Below, piece by piece: positions 26,992-35,977 of a stretch of DNA of 64,000 bases; position 1 is the first letter of the stretch; each line of letters begins with the position of its first letter. Both the position numbers and the translations under genes were made by a program. The stretch comes from Desulforamulus ferrireducens. Its GTDB lineage: Bacteria > Bacillota > Desulfotomaculia > Desulfotomaculales > Desulfotomaculaceae. The notes beneath the pieces were generated by a model. The model saw only the letters and a program-made list of their open reading frames with translations, searched no databases and was not told where the DNA came from. Location of the stretch: positions 2,294,001 to 2,358,000 of the forward strand of contig NZ_CP019698.1 in NCBI RefSeq assembly GCF_002005145.1, read 5' to 3'.

Positions 26992-29634
26992 TTAACCCTT
27001 CATTTTTCTTTTCAGTAGTCCTGCCATCTGCTGTTTTGCCTCTTGGGACAATGCATCCAGTAGATAAGGAGATTCCTTTCTCCTCTGTATTTCCTGCTGT
27101 ATTCTTTCGGTAGCCTCTTCAATCTCCACCTTCAGTTCTCTGGCGGATAACAAGTCGCAGCCTGCTCCCCGGATAATGAGCTGCTGCAAACCATCCGACG
27201 TGGCGACGATAATATGATATTTTTTCTGATTATCCCGGGCAAACCGTTCAATATACTGGTCTGCCGTCTGGGCCTCCCTGGTAAAGACCATATGGATATT
27301 GTGATAGTCAATAACCTCCTCAAGATGCCCAGGCACACGGTAAGCATCGAACACAACAATAACTTTACATTTGCGAATTCCCTGATAATTACTGAGATAA
27401 TCAAGCAACTTCATTCTGGCACTGTCCATATTCTCATCTGCCAACTCTTTCAGTTCGGGCCAGGCATGGATAATATTATAGCCGTCCACCAGGAGATACT
27501 CTTCCTTGGTTTCCCTCTCACTGCTGACAGAGTAAGTGGAGCCATAATAGCTATCCCGGGCAGTTTTACGTCTTTTCCAGGCAGACTTCTTCCCTTGATT
27601 GGCAAAGTAGGTGCTATTGATAATTTGCTCAATCTCATCTAAGCTAATCAATCTTTCTCCTGTATAGTGGGTGCGGTTGGCGGCTGCTTCTGATAAATCT
27701 TCCTTTTTATGCAGATAGCTTTCCACATGCATGTAGTCCTTCACTTGATCCCAGGGTACATAGAAACCCGCCCCCTGGGCAAAAAATACAGAACCTGTGG
27801 GGTTTTCTAAGTCTTTCTCCGCATCGTAACCAATACTTTCAATGACCTCTGCTGTGTTATGACAGGGCTGATACCCCTTTAGGCTGCAAAACAGCCTGCC
27901 ACGGCCCTGGGTGTAGGCAATAACCTCTTTCTGATAATTCCTCATGTTAACAACCGGGGCACTCCCCACCAGAACCGCCATCTCGCCATCAGTCTCTGCT
28001 AATTCACAGGTGCCATGCATTTTCTCAATGTCTGCCATGGCTCTGCCGACCATTTTCTTAGGCAATTCCAGTTGAAAATCATAGTAAGGCTCCAACAGGA
28101 TGGATTCGGCTTCCATTAATCCCTGACGTACTGCTCGGTAGGTGGCCTCTCTAAAGTCACCGCTCTCGGTATGCTTAGGGTGTGCTTTACCCGAGACTAA
28201 AGTAATTTTCATATCTGTGATTGCTGACCCTGTCAGAACTCCTTTATGGACTTTTTCTTCCAAATAGGTTAAAACAAGTCCTTGCCAGCTTTTACCCAGC
28301 ACATCCTCACTGCAGACCGTGCCAAACTGGAGACCACTGCCTGGCTCACCCGGCTCCAGTAACAAGTGCACCTCCGCATAATGTCGCAAGGGTTCAAAGT
28401 GTCCCACACCTTCTACCATATTGGCAATGGTCTCTTTATAGACAATCTTCCCGGCATCAAAGGCTACCTCAACATCAAAATAGCTTTTAATAAGGCTCTG
28501 CAGAATTTCAATCTGCACCTCGCCCATGATTTGTACCTGAATTTCCTGTAACTGCTCATCCCAGACAATCTGGAGTTCCGGCTGCTCTTCCTCAATTAGA
28601 CGAAGCTTGGGCAGCATAACCCTTGGGTCGCAGCCTTCGGGCAGTATTATCTGATAGGACAGTACCGGTTCCAATACCGGTTTATCTGAGGCTTCTTCTA
28701 TGCCTAAGCCTTCTCCCGGTCTGGTTTGGCTGAGCCCGGTGACTGCGCAGATAGACCCTGCCTCAATCTCGTTGACTGCTTCAAATTTGGGGCCGGAATA
28801 GATACGAATTTGATTTACTTTCTCTTTCCAGTTGCCATTGGTTATGACATCCTTCACTTTAAGCCTGCCGCCTGTAATCTTCATATGAGTAAGACGGGTT
28901 CCCTGCTCGTCTCTGGCTATTTTGAAAATTTTAGCCCCAAATTCAGCGGGGTAGGAAGGAATGAGGGTATACTTCTCAATACCCTGCATAAATGGCTCGA
29001 TGCCCTCTAATTTTAAAGCGGACCCAAAAAAACAGGGAAAAACTTTGCGCTCATAGATGGCTGTTTTAATCTGCTCGGGTTCAATATAACCCGTAGCCAA
29101 ATAGTCCTCCAGCATAATTTCATCACGCAGGGCCAATTGATCGTAAAAGTCCTCTGTCATAATTTGCCCAAATTCAATGCAGCCATCATCCAGCTGGCTT
29201 TTTAGCTCTTTAATTAACCTGTCCTTATCTGCCCCCATTTGATCCATTTTATTGATGAAGATAAAAACAGGTATCTGATAAAGATCCAGCAGCCGCCAGA
29301 GGGTCTTGGTATGTCCCTGCACCCCATCTGCACCACTGATAACTAAAATGGCATAATCCAGTACCTGCAGGGTTCTCTCCATTTCCGCTGAAAAATCTAT
29401 GTGTCCAGGGGTATCCAATAGGGTAATCTGAGTATCACCTATTTCAAATATGGCCTGCTTGGAGAAAATGGTGATGCCCCTTGCCCTTTCCAGCTCATAG
29501 GTATCTAAATAAGCATCCTTATTGTCTACCCTTCCTAATTTGCCAATTTTACCGCTCAGGTAAAGCATACTCTCAGATAAGGTCGTCTTCCCGGCATCCA
29601 CATGGGCTAATATGCCAATAACTAATTTTTTCAT
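26992..29634 (-). CDS. TetM/TetO-like ribosomal GTPase fused to a C-terminal NYN (YacP/Rae1-like) nuclease domain
   Basis: This 880-residue protein begins as an EF-G-like GTPase of the ribosomal protection family: A-H-V-D-A-G-K-T-T-L, R-G-I-T-I, D-T-P-G-H-I-D-F and N-K-M-D. Domains II-V of EF-G type extend to about residue 650. A linker follows, and from about residue 712 a NYN/PIN-like domain begins Y-L-L-V-D-G-Y-N-I-I-H-A-W. It continues with V-V-F-D-A-Y, T-A-D-Q-Y-I-E-R-F and I-V-A-T-S-D-G-L-Q, which matches YacP/Rae1, an mRNA endonuclease that acts in the ribosomal A site. The fusion suggests coupled ribosome rescue and mRNA cleavage. Tetracycline resistance should not be assumed. A GyrI-like gene follows in the operon. 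Confidence 0.85.
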   Translation of the reverse strand: MKKLVIGILAHVDAGKTTLSESMLYLSGKIGKLGRVDNKDAYLDTYELERARGITIFSKQAIFEIGDTQITLLDTPGHIDFSAEMERTLQVLDYAILVISGADGVQGHTKTLWRLLDLYQIPVFIFINKMDQMGADKDRLIKELKSQLDDGCIEFGQIMTEDFYDQLALRDEIMLEDYLATGYIEPEQIKTAIYERKVFPCFFGSALKLEGIEPFMQGIEKYTLIPSYPAEFGAKIFKIARDEQGTRLTHMKITGGRLKVKDVITNGNWKEKVNQIRIYSGPKFEAVNEIEAGSICAVTGLSQTRPGEGLGIEEASDKPVLEPVLSYQIILPEGCDPRVMLPKLRLIEEEQPELQIVWDEQLQEIQVQIMGEVQIEILQSLIKSYFDVEVAFDAGKIVYKETIANMVEGVGHFEPLRHYAEVHLLLEPGEPGSGLQFGTVCSEDVLGKSWQGLVLTYLEEKVHKGVLTGSAITDMKITLVSGKAHPKHTESGDFREATYRAVRQGLMEAESILLEPYYDFQLELPKKMVGRAMADIEKMHGTCELAETDGEMAVLVGSAPVVNMRNYQKEVIAYTQGRGRLFCSLKGYQPCHNTAEVIESIGYDAEKDLENPTGSVFFAQGAGFYVPWDQVKDYMHVESYLHKKEDLSEAAANRTHYTGERLISLDEIEQIINSTYFANQGKKSAWKRRKTARDSYYGSTYSVSSERETKEEYLLVDGYNIIHAWPELKELADENMDSARMKLLDYLSNYQGIRKCKVIVVFDAYRVPGHLEEVIDYHNIHMVFTREAQTADQYIERFARDNQKKYHIIVATSDGLQQLIIRGAGCDLLSARELKVEIEEATERIQQEIQRRKESPYLLDALSQEAKQQMAGLLKRKMKG

Positions 29635-29928
29635 CTATTCCAAATCCTTTGTTTTATCTTTTTCCAAAAGCAACAGCCCATAGGCCTATATGTTATTATG
29701 ATACCAGTAGGTTTCGATTTAAACAATTCCACCCTAACCAAAACCGTCTCCTGAATCATTAGGCATGAGACACTTTATCTGAACAATGGCAAAAAATTTG
29801 GCTTAGGTAAACTTTTTTGAAATACCTTCAGGTTATTTCGAGTACCTCTGCACTAACCATTGAGTAGGAGGGAGCGATTAACTCCCGTCCTCTCACACCA
29901 CCGTACGTACCGTTCGGTATACGGCGGT

Positions 29929-30623
29929 TCATGTTGTGGAACGAAGTTCGTTGTATCTTTCAACTAAACTTTTAAGCCCTTGTTCTCGCCAAAAGGCGAG
30001 GCCGAGGGCTTTGTTTACTTGTGGCGTGTTTGATAGTCTCCAGTATCCCTTACGCGACCCACTTATCAGCATTGCCCATTCTGGCGGTATCCCCAGCGCT
30101 ACTAATTTCTTTCTTTTGGTCTTTGGTTTCTTCCATTGTTTTAAGTAGCACATTCGTAGTCGCCGTCTTAGCCATTCATCAAGGGATTGAAATACGCTTC
30201 TCGTATCAGCTAACCTGTAGTAGCCAATCCACCCGACTATATAGGTGTTGATTGCCTTGATTCTTTTGTTCATTGACTGGCTTTTGCTTCGGTTGGTTAG
30301 CTCCCGTATTTTGTCCATGAATCGCTTTTTCGTCTTTGGGGCTATTCTGATTTTGGGTTCTTTGTCCCACGTAAATGAAAATCCTAGAAATTTCCTCTTC
30401 CACGGCCTGTCTACTGCACTCTTTTGCATATTGACTTTAAGTTTTAGTCTCTCTTCTACAAACTTTTTGACACTCGCCATGACTCTTTCCCCGGCTCTTC
30501 GGCTCTTTACGTAAATGTTGCAGTCATCTGCATATCTGACGAATCTGTGCCCTCTCCTGCAGAGTTCTAAATCCAGTTCATTCAGCATGATGTTGGCTAA
30601 GAGTGGACTTAACGGTCCTCCTT
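29929..30623 (-). pseudogene. ltrA: Group II intron reverse transcriptase/maturase, 3' part
   Basis: The frame resumes at the RIT boundary with P-L-S-P-L-L-A-N-I-M-L-N-E-L-D. It then carries the catalytic R-Y-A-D-D motif of the reverse transcriptase, followed by the thumb and maturase X region (W-K-R-K-F-L-G-F-S-F, I-V-G-W-I-G-Y-Y). The stop is at 29929. It directly continues the 5' part that ends in G-T-P-Q-G-G at about 34090. The two halves make one normal-sized protein of about 460-470 residues if the RIT element is removed. Confidence 0.88.
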
Positions 30624-30715
30624 ATGCAAAGTAGATGATTATGCAAAGTAAACTCGTTCAGACCATTAAATATAAGGATTTCTGTCTCATTTACTTTGCA
30701 TAATCTTTTAGACTT

Positions 30716-31735
30716 CTACAGTCGAGACAGCCATGCAAGAAGTGCCTGATCCTCGTTCCAATCCGGCAAGCTACTGTTGATTAGTTCTGGATAGGCATTC
30801 TCGATTGCCTGACGCTTCGTCTCTGTATCGGTTCTGGCGTAGACCTCAGTAATTTTTAGATCGGAATGGCCTAGGAAATCACGGATATAAATGAGGTTAA
30901 CTCCGGCCTGAAGAAGATGCATTGCCTTGCTGTGACGAAACATATGCGGTCTGACCCTAGACGGAATCAACGTTGATGATAGCCTAGCTTGTTCCACATA
31001 TTTTGAGATGATATAGGAAACCCCTTCTTTGGTTAGCTTACTATGCTGTTTATTGAAGAACAGCGGATACTCATTTTTCCAGTTTACATCAAGACGGTTT
31101 TCGTAAATATAACGTTCCAAGAGCTGGACAGTACCTTTCATGATGGGAACACGCCTAATCTTATTGCCCTTTCCAGTCAACACGATGATGGCCGGTGTGT
31201 TCAGGATTACATCACACACCTTGAGGTCAATAAGTTCCTGTACCCTTGCCCCTGTGTCATAGAGGACACTCATCAGGGTCAGGTCACGCCGCCCGCGGAT
31301 TGTCGTTTTGTCCGGTTGGGACAATAGGAACTGCATGGCCTCAGGAGTAAGGTGCTCCACAACTGCTTTGCCTGCTTTTTTGACAGGTATGGCAATGACC
31401 TTTTGAAAATGGTAAAGTCCTGATGGGTCTTCACACTGGGCATAACGGAAAAAGGAATGGATGGCAGCCAGCCGTTGATTTCGTGTCGATATACTGCATT
31501 TGCGCTCTGTTTCCAGCCATTCCAAAAACCTGGTAATCAGGCCTCCCGACAGGGTATTCATTGTAATATTTTCTGCTGCAATACCTTCTTTTTCTTGGCA
31601 GTAGCGGATCAGGAGTTTAAATGTATCGCGATAGGAACTGATGGTATTCCTGCTTACGTTTTTATGGCCTGGTAGATATTCGGAAAGGAATCTGGTAAGA
31701 TGCACTGCGAAATCAGTCGGTTTCATCTGCATCAC
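30716..31735 (-). CDS. ritC: RIT tyrosine recombinase, third gene (RitC)
   Basis: The 339-residue integrase has an N-terminal SAM-like core-binding domain (N-T-I-S-S-Y-R-D-T-F) and the tyrosine recombinase catalytic domain. The first Arg lies in D-T-G-A-R-V-Q-E-L, the H-x-x-R in H-M-F-R-H-S, the later His in L-G-H-S-D and the Tyr in E-V-Y-A-R-T. Its start overlaps the end of the second recombinase gene by 23 bases. It should act with the other two at the element ends. All catalytic residues appear intact. Confidence 0.88.
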   Translation of the reverse strand: MMQMKPTDFAVHLTRFLSEYLPGHKNVSRNTISSYRDTFKLLIRYCQEKEGIAAENITMNTLSGGLITRFLEWLETERKCSISTRNQRLAAIHSFFRYAQCEDPSGLYHFQKVIAIPVKKAGKAVVEHLTPEAMQFLLSQPDKTTIRGRRDLTLMSVLYDTGARVQELIDLKVCDVILNTPAIIVLTGKGNKIRRVPIMKGTVQLLERYIYENRLDVNWKNEYPLFFNKQHSKLTKEGVSYIISKYVEQARLSSTLIPSRVRPHMFRHSKAMHLLQAGVNLIYIRDFLGHSDLKITEVYARTDTETKRQAIENAYPELINSSLPDWNEDQALLAWLSRL

Positions 31736-32699
31736 CTTCCAACCCAGGGATCAGATCCGGGTATTTCCCTTCCAGACGAATGGTGATATCCGGGAAAACA
31801 TCTGCCGTCATCCTTAGATAATAAGCGGTCTCCTCGAAGGAATCGTGTCCCATGTAAGCTTTGAGGATTGGTAGATAAGCTGACAGTTCCTTGCCTTGTT
31901 CAACCCAGCGTTTCAGACAATGACAAGCAAAGGTATGGCGAAAATCATGGATCCGTGGGCCTTTGCCTCTGCCGCCATGAGAAATGCCGGCGCGCCAGAG
32001 AAATCTCCTGAAGTTATGGTAGACATTTTGTATTGTCATAGGTCTCCCGCCTAGTGCAGGGAAGAAGTACGCCTTTTTGTCCGTGAATGGATGGACTTTC
32101 CGGGCATAATCCCGGCATCGCTTTGTAATGGTTCCAGACATAGGAACAAGTCGGCTGTTATCTTTCTTGGAATGGTTAATGATAAGAATACCGTTATCAA
32201 GATCCACATCGCCAACCTTAAGGAGCCTGGCTTCGGACACACGCAGACCACAGGAGTATATCATCCTGAAAAACACTGGCATGATTAAGTGCCTGTCTGG
32301 ACACTCGATACAGTAATGGCATTTGTCAGTTTCTGCAAAAAAACGCTTCAGCTCATCCGGGGTATAAATATGTGGAATGTACTGCTCCTCTGTAGGGTAG
32401 TAGCCTTTCGGAATAATGTAAGCATCAAGTCCAAGGGAATCCATATATTTTCCGAACTGACGTATGATAGAAGCCCGCGAACATTGGTTGGCCTGCGCCT
32501 CATATGATCTCTTTTTGCCCCAGTCAAGGACAATTTCTTTTGAAAGTCTGTCTGCTGATGGATATTTGTCTATTGTAAACTCATCAAAGCGCTTCAGATG
32601 CCGGGCCTCGGTGTCATATTTGTATCCTATTGCTTTCTTGAGCTGTACGAAATCCTGAATGTGCTTACCAAAGGGACCCTCATAAATAAAATTACTCAT
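31713..32699 (-). CDS. ritB: RIT tyrosine recombinase, second gene (RitB)
   Basis: The 328-residue integrase starts with a core-binding region (D-F-V-Q-L-K-K-A-I-G-Y-K-Y). It shows the catalytic set C-G-L-R-V-S-E-A, H-D-F-R-H-T-F-A, M-G-H-D-S and a C-terminal A-Y-Y-L-R. Several Cys and His residues near C-H-Y-C-I-E-C-P may form a metal site. It overlaps the first gene by 8 bases and the third by 23, giving a tightly coupled trio. Confidence 0.88.
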   Translation of the reverse strand: MSNFIYEGPFGKHIQDFVQLKKAIGYKYDTEARHLKRFDEFTIDKYPSADRLSKEIVLDWGKKRSYEAQANQCSRASIIRQFGKYMDSLGLDAYIIPKGYYPTEEQYIPHIYTPDELKRFFAETDKCHYCIECPDRHLIMPVFFRMIYSCGLRVSEARLLKVGDVDLDNGILIINHSKKDNSRLVPMSGTITKRCRDYARKVHPFTDKKAYFFPALGGRPMTIQNVYHNFRRFLWRAGISHGGRGKGPRIHDFRHTFACHCLKRWVEQGKELSAYLPILKAYMGHDSFEETAYYLRMTADVFPDITIRLEGKYPDLIPGLEGDADETD

Positions 32700-33927
32700 T
32701 GCGGGTCACCTCCGGAATTTCCAGCGGGCATTCCTTCAGCTTCTTTAAGTCAACCTTGAGGTATACGGCTGTAGAATCGGTGTCGGCGTGACCAAGGATA
32801 TCGGAGATGACCGCCAATGGCGTATCATTCTCCAGCATAAGCGAGGCCGCGGTGTGCCTTAAGGAATGCATCCCCCTTCGTTTCTTTAAGGTGGGAAGGT
32901 GTGCTTCGACCATGTAATGCTTGATTATCTGGTTAAGATGGTCTCCTTCAGTAAATGGAAGGAACGGCGCTGTATGCCGGATGAAAATATATGGGCTGTC
33001 CACCTTTGGTCGGCCATACCGGAGATAATCAATGACTGCCCATCCTACTTCGGGGATAAGGGGAAGTACCAGCGGTTCCTTTGTCTTAGATTGCGTTAAT
33101 ACCAGTTTTTTTGCTTCCCAATGGAAATTTTCCGTTTTCAGTTGTTTGATATCGGTACACCTAAGACCAAGGGAGCAGGCTAGAAGGATAATGGCATAAT
33201 CACGTTTCCCCTTTGGGCTTCCACGGTCGATAGCGTTAATGAGCGCCTTAAGTTCATCCTTTGTCCATACAGATGGTATTCTTGTTTGTTTCCTTGCCTG
33301 AACCATAGGCATCTTTGATGCAAAATCCGTGCTGACGATTCCCCTTTTCTGAAGAAAACGGAAGAACGTCCGTATTGAACAGATATTCTGCTCTACCGTT
33401 TTATAGGTATAACCGGCAAGTGTCCGAATATATCTGTTGATTAGTTCCAAAGTGATATCGCTGCAGTTGCTGATTCCCTGGGAAGCAAGATAGTCCATAA
33501 AATATGCAGATTGCTTTACATAGTGGTCAATAGTGGATTTTGAATAACCTTTTTCTTTACAGTAGTTTTGAAAATCATCACTAATGTTGATGTAATACGG
33601 ATCTGTCAATATTTCCTTGTGCTTGTAATAGCGCCGCAGTACAGAGTGGTGAAGCTGAAAGTCACCTACCATCCTGATTACACGTAGCTCCTGAGTATCC
33701 TTTTGAGAAAGAGTTTTGTCAAAATCTTTTTCTAGAATATTAAAGTGCTTTTCAACAAAGTCGATACCCAATTGTTCGCTGAAGTAGTTTTCTCCCCGAG
33801 ACTTGGCAAAATCCAGAAGCATCTTCCAACGGCGACGGTAAAACTTAAGAGAACCTTCTGTATAGCCGAGTCGCATCAGTTCCTGTTCTAGTTCTTCCAG
33901 GAGTTTTGTTAATCGTTTGCTCTGCAT
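32692..33927 (-). CDS. ritA: RIT tyrosine recombinase, first gene (RitA)
   Basis: The 411-residue protein is the longest of the three, with an extra N-terminal region and a SAM-like core-binding domain (Y-S-K-S-T-I-D-H-Y-V-K-Q). The catalytic residues lie in S-L-G-L-R-C-T-D, H-S-L-R-H-T-A-A, L-G-H-A-D-T-D and V-Y-L-K. I chose the ATG at 33927 because GGGGGGA precedes it. The frame also opens from a TTG five codons earlier. It is the promoter-proximal gene of the trio. Confidence 0.87.
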   Translation of the reverse strand: MQSKRLTKLLEELEQELMRLGYTEGSLKFYRRRWKMLLDFAKSRGENYFSEQLGIDFVEKHFNILEKDFDKTLSQKDTQELRVIRMVGDFQLHHSVLRRYYKHKEILTDPYYINISDDFQNYCKEKGYSKSTIDHYVKQSAYFMDYLASQGISNCSDITLELINRYIRTLAGYTYKTVEQNICSIRTFFRFLQKRGIVSTDFASKMPMVQARKQTRIPSVWTKDELKALINAIDRGSPKGKRDYAIILLACSLGLRCTDIKQLKTENFHWEAKKLVLTQSKTKEPLVLPLIPEVGWAVIDYLRYGRPKVDSPYIFIRHTAPFLPFTEGDHLNQIIKHYMVEAHLPTLKKRRGMHSLRHTAASLMLENDTPLAVISDILGHADTDSTAVYLKVDLKKLKECPLEIPEVTRNE

Positions 33928-34062
33928 GATCGTTCCCCCCAAATGATATTTGGGCTCAAGCCCCTGATATCATCTTGGGAGATTATGCAAAGTAAATCCA
34001 TAAAAAACTACATAAACATCGGCAGTTCAAGCATTTACTTTGCATAACTACTTTCTTTGCAT

Positions 34063-34098
34063 AAGGAGGATTATGCAAAGCTTAGCATAATCCTCCTT
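34063..34098. repeat. Perfect palindrome at the right end of the RIT element
   Basis: AAGGAGGATTATGC and GCATAATCCTCCTT form 14-base perfect arms around an eight-base centre. It repeats the TCCTCCTTATGC-type end sequence once more outside the regular terminal repeat. It could be a recombination hub or the scar of a second integration. Confidence 0.7.
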
Positions 34099-34816
34099 GG
34101 GGGGTTCCTTCTCCGGTTACAATACAGCATCCGTTTACCATTACCCCGGCTTGGAGATATCTCCGAATTAGCAGTAGCACCCTTTTGTCTTGGATTCTTC
34201 TAGACACCTTCGACATAAGTATGTCGTGGTTGACTTTGTCAAAGAATTTCTCCAAGTCCATGTCCACTACCCAGCGGTATCCTTCCTTGATGTATTCTCT
34301 TGCCAGTTCTACTGCCGAATGTGCTCTTTTGTGGGGCCGAAAGCCGAAGCTAAATGGGACAAAGGTTGGTTCAAAGATGTCGTTCATTTTCTGTAGAAGG
34401 GCCTGTTGGATTAGGCGGTCTATTACCGTTGGTATTCCCAACAACCTTGTTCCTCCGTCTGGTTTCGGGATTTCGATTCGACGTACTGGTTTTGGTTGGT
34501 AGGTTCCTTTTAGGAGTTGTTCTCTAATTACGGGCCACTGGTCTTTGAGGAATGGACGAAGGGATTCTATCGTCATTCCATCTATTCCAGCTGCTCCTTT
34601 GTTAGTCTCCACCCGGTATAGCTCATATAGCATATTGTCCCTTGCTACCACCCGTTCCATCAGGTTGTTACAACTTTCTTCGCGGGTCGTTTCTTTGGTT
34701 CGTGCCGGTGATAAACTCGGCCCTCCTCCAGTCCCCTGCGTATTCACCGCTTCCTCCTGAAGGTAGTTCCCTTTTGGGATTTTCTGCTGTCTTTGCTTAT
34801 CTCTCGAATTCCCCAT
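34082..34816 (-). pseudogene. ltrA: Group II intron reverse transcriptase/maturase, 5' part
   Basis: The ATG at 34816 opens a frame of 244 residues with the RT palm and finger motifs: G-A-A-G-I-D-G-M-T, K-P-D-G-G-T-R-L-L-G-I-P-T, F-G-F-R-P-H-K-R-A-H-S-A and V-D-M-D-L-E-K-F-F-D. It reaches G-T-P-Q-G-G, where the RIT element interrupts it. The protein made from this part alone would lack the Y-A-D-D catalytic motif, so the intron cannot mobilise itself while the insert is present. Confidence 0.9.
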
Positions 34817-35224
34817 GAACTTCCCTCACAATCATGTTCAGCCCTTCCCTGCTCAGACGTCTCTTTGCAGGTACTATGGCCTCTGCTGACTCCTGCCGAT
34901 TCAGCCATGCATCTCTACATGGGTTACCAATTTAATTGGCGTTTCCGGCAGGCCTCCCCGGGTAAGAACGTTATCTTTCCCTCCATCTACCCGCTCCATT
35001 TACTCTCGACAGCCTTTGGTAGCATGGACTTTATCTTGCTTTGCAGATTCATCCAACTGTCGCTAGCCTCACCTGGAGTTCGTGGTCCTCGGGCCAGAGG
35101 TTTGCCGCCGACTTCCTTCAGATTCTACCTCGCGATAGACACCCTTGTCTTAAGCTATAGCTACTGCTACCTTCGCCATTCGGGACTTTCACCCTATAGA
35201 TAACGCCCATGCCAGGCGCACAAA

Positions 35225-35470
35225 GAAATGCCCCGGCAGGCCGGAGCACTTTGGCGTAGTGGAGTGGAGCGGCAGTGAACGGAGCGGGGCGCGGGCTGGA
35301 CCCCAAAGGGTTACCCCAGAGCAAGTCCGCTGGCCCGGCGGAGAGAACGGTAGCGGAACGGAATGCAGCCAATGGGCGGAGGCCTCAGACCCCAGAGCAC
35401 GGCATTCACCAGCAGCGGGGCGCAGTGGTCAAGCACAGCAACACCCCTGACATACCCCGCTGCTGATATC
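35225..35470 (-). repeat. Short copy of a GC-rich GGGGTC repeat family, next to the intron
   Basis: Read on the minus strand, this GC-rich stretch matches part of the 60.8-61.0 kb region. Shared pieces are GCTCTGGGGTC, AGGCCTCCGC, TTCCGTTCCGCTACCG, TCCGCCGGGCCAGCGG and the hairpin CTCCGGCCT-purine-CCGGGG. The order is conserved with scattered substitutions and indels. It has no credible gene. The group II intron lies directly after its hairpin. Confidence 0.7.
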
Positions 35471-35488
35471 CGTCCCCATAACCCCTAT

Positions 35489-35533
35489 AAAAAAACAACC
35501 AACCAACAAGGTCAAAGCCTCACTGGTTGGCAG
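35489..35533 (-). terminator. Rho-independent terminator of the arsM operon
   Basis: On the minus strand CCAACCAGTGAGGC pairs with CCTTGTTGGTTGG and is followed by TTGTTTTTTT, directly after the acetyltransferase stop. Confidence 0.85.
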
Positions 35534-35914
35534 CTATAGCACTAACTTCATACAAATACTGCAGGCAGAGCAGGCCGTGTTCAGCGCTGATTGTTGTAGT
35601 AGGTCCCCCGGTATTTGCTGTCGTTCTATCCGGGCAAAGCCCCATCTAGCCATGAACTTTTCAGCCGTGTTGGTTAATAGATAAGCCCCTTGACCTCCCC
35701 TGCTGCGGGCCAGGTCTAAGGCCTCATTGACCAGGGCCGTGGCAATGCCGCTTTTACGCAAGTCCGTGGCCACCGTTAAAGACCGCAGCAATACAGCAAC
35801 ACCGGCCTGTTCCAAGCCGATAACCCCCAGTACCCCTCTCTGGGATTCTGCAACCAGGAAGTTAGCTAAATTCTCCTGAACACCTCCGGTGGGTAATTGG
35901 TTCACCTGCAACAA
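35534..35914 (-). CDS. arsN: ArsN-like GNAT acetyltransferase, start unclear or frameshifted
   Basis: The frame encodes the GNAT core: L-R-S-L-T-V-A-T-D-L-R-K-S-G-I-A-T-A-L, then Y-L-L-T-N-T-A-E-K-F-M-A-R-W-G-F and a Cys-bearing C-terminus S-A-C-S-I-C-M-K-L. It resembles ArsN2-type proteins of arsenic operons, which acetylate organoarsenicals in characterised members. The homology continues upstream of the TTG at 35914 (I-R-T-A-T-N-T-D-Y-P-A-I-F) back to the arsM stop, with no normal start in that frame. An ATG overlapping the arsM TGA lies in a different frame, so a one-base shift near 35965-35975 is possible. Confidence 0.7.
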   Translation of the reverse strand: MLQVNQLPTGGVQENLANFLVAESQRGVLGVIGLEQAGVAVLLRSLTVATDLRKSGIATALVNEALDLARSRGGQGAYLLTNTAEKFMARWGFARIERQQIPGDLLQQSALNTACSACSICMKLVL

Positions 35915-35977
35915 ATGGAATATTGCTGGGTAGTCCGTGTTTGTGGCTGTTCGAATCCGAAAATCGATGCCCGGCAG

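Larger units (their letters stand above)
30616..34098 (-). mobile_element. Recombinase-in-trio (RIT) element inside the intron maturase gene
   Basis: Three overlapping tyrosine recombinase genes on one strand lie between long inverted ends. The left end from 30616 reads TCCTCCTTATGCAAAGTAG, and the right end (about 34034-34070) is its near reverse complement. Each end also holds a second inner ATTATGCAAAGTAAA-type repeat. TCCTCCTT occurs at both outer limits (30616-30623 and 34091-34098) and is either a target duplication or part of the ends. This arrangement matches RIT elements, which carry ritA, ritB and ritC and terminal palindromic repeats. Confidence 0.85.
29861..35221 (-). mobile_element. 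Group II intron (class C-like), interrupted by a RIT element
   Basis: The minus strand starts GTGCGCCTGGCATGGGCG at 35221, a standard group II 5' end, with the GGGTGAAAGTCCC segment soon after. It ends near 29861 after a domain V hairpin (CCGTAT...ACGTACGG region, about 29885-29930). Just upstream of the 5' end lies a hairpin TGCTCCGG/CCGGGGCA followed by TTTCTTT, the terminator-like target that class C introns choose. Without the 3.5 kb insert the intron would be about 1.9 kb. Its maturase gene is split in two. The 3' end position is approximate. Confidence 0.8.

Noticed and set aside
28221-29010. Plus-strand frames inside the GTPase-NYN gene
   Set aside because: They are antisense shadows of a well-conserved coding sequence.
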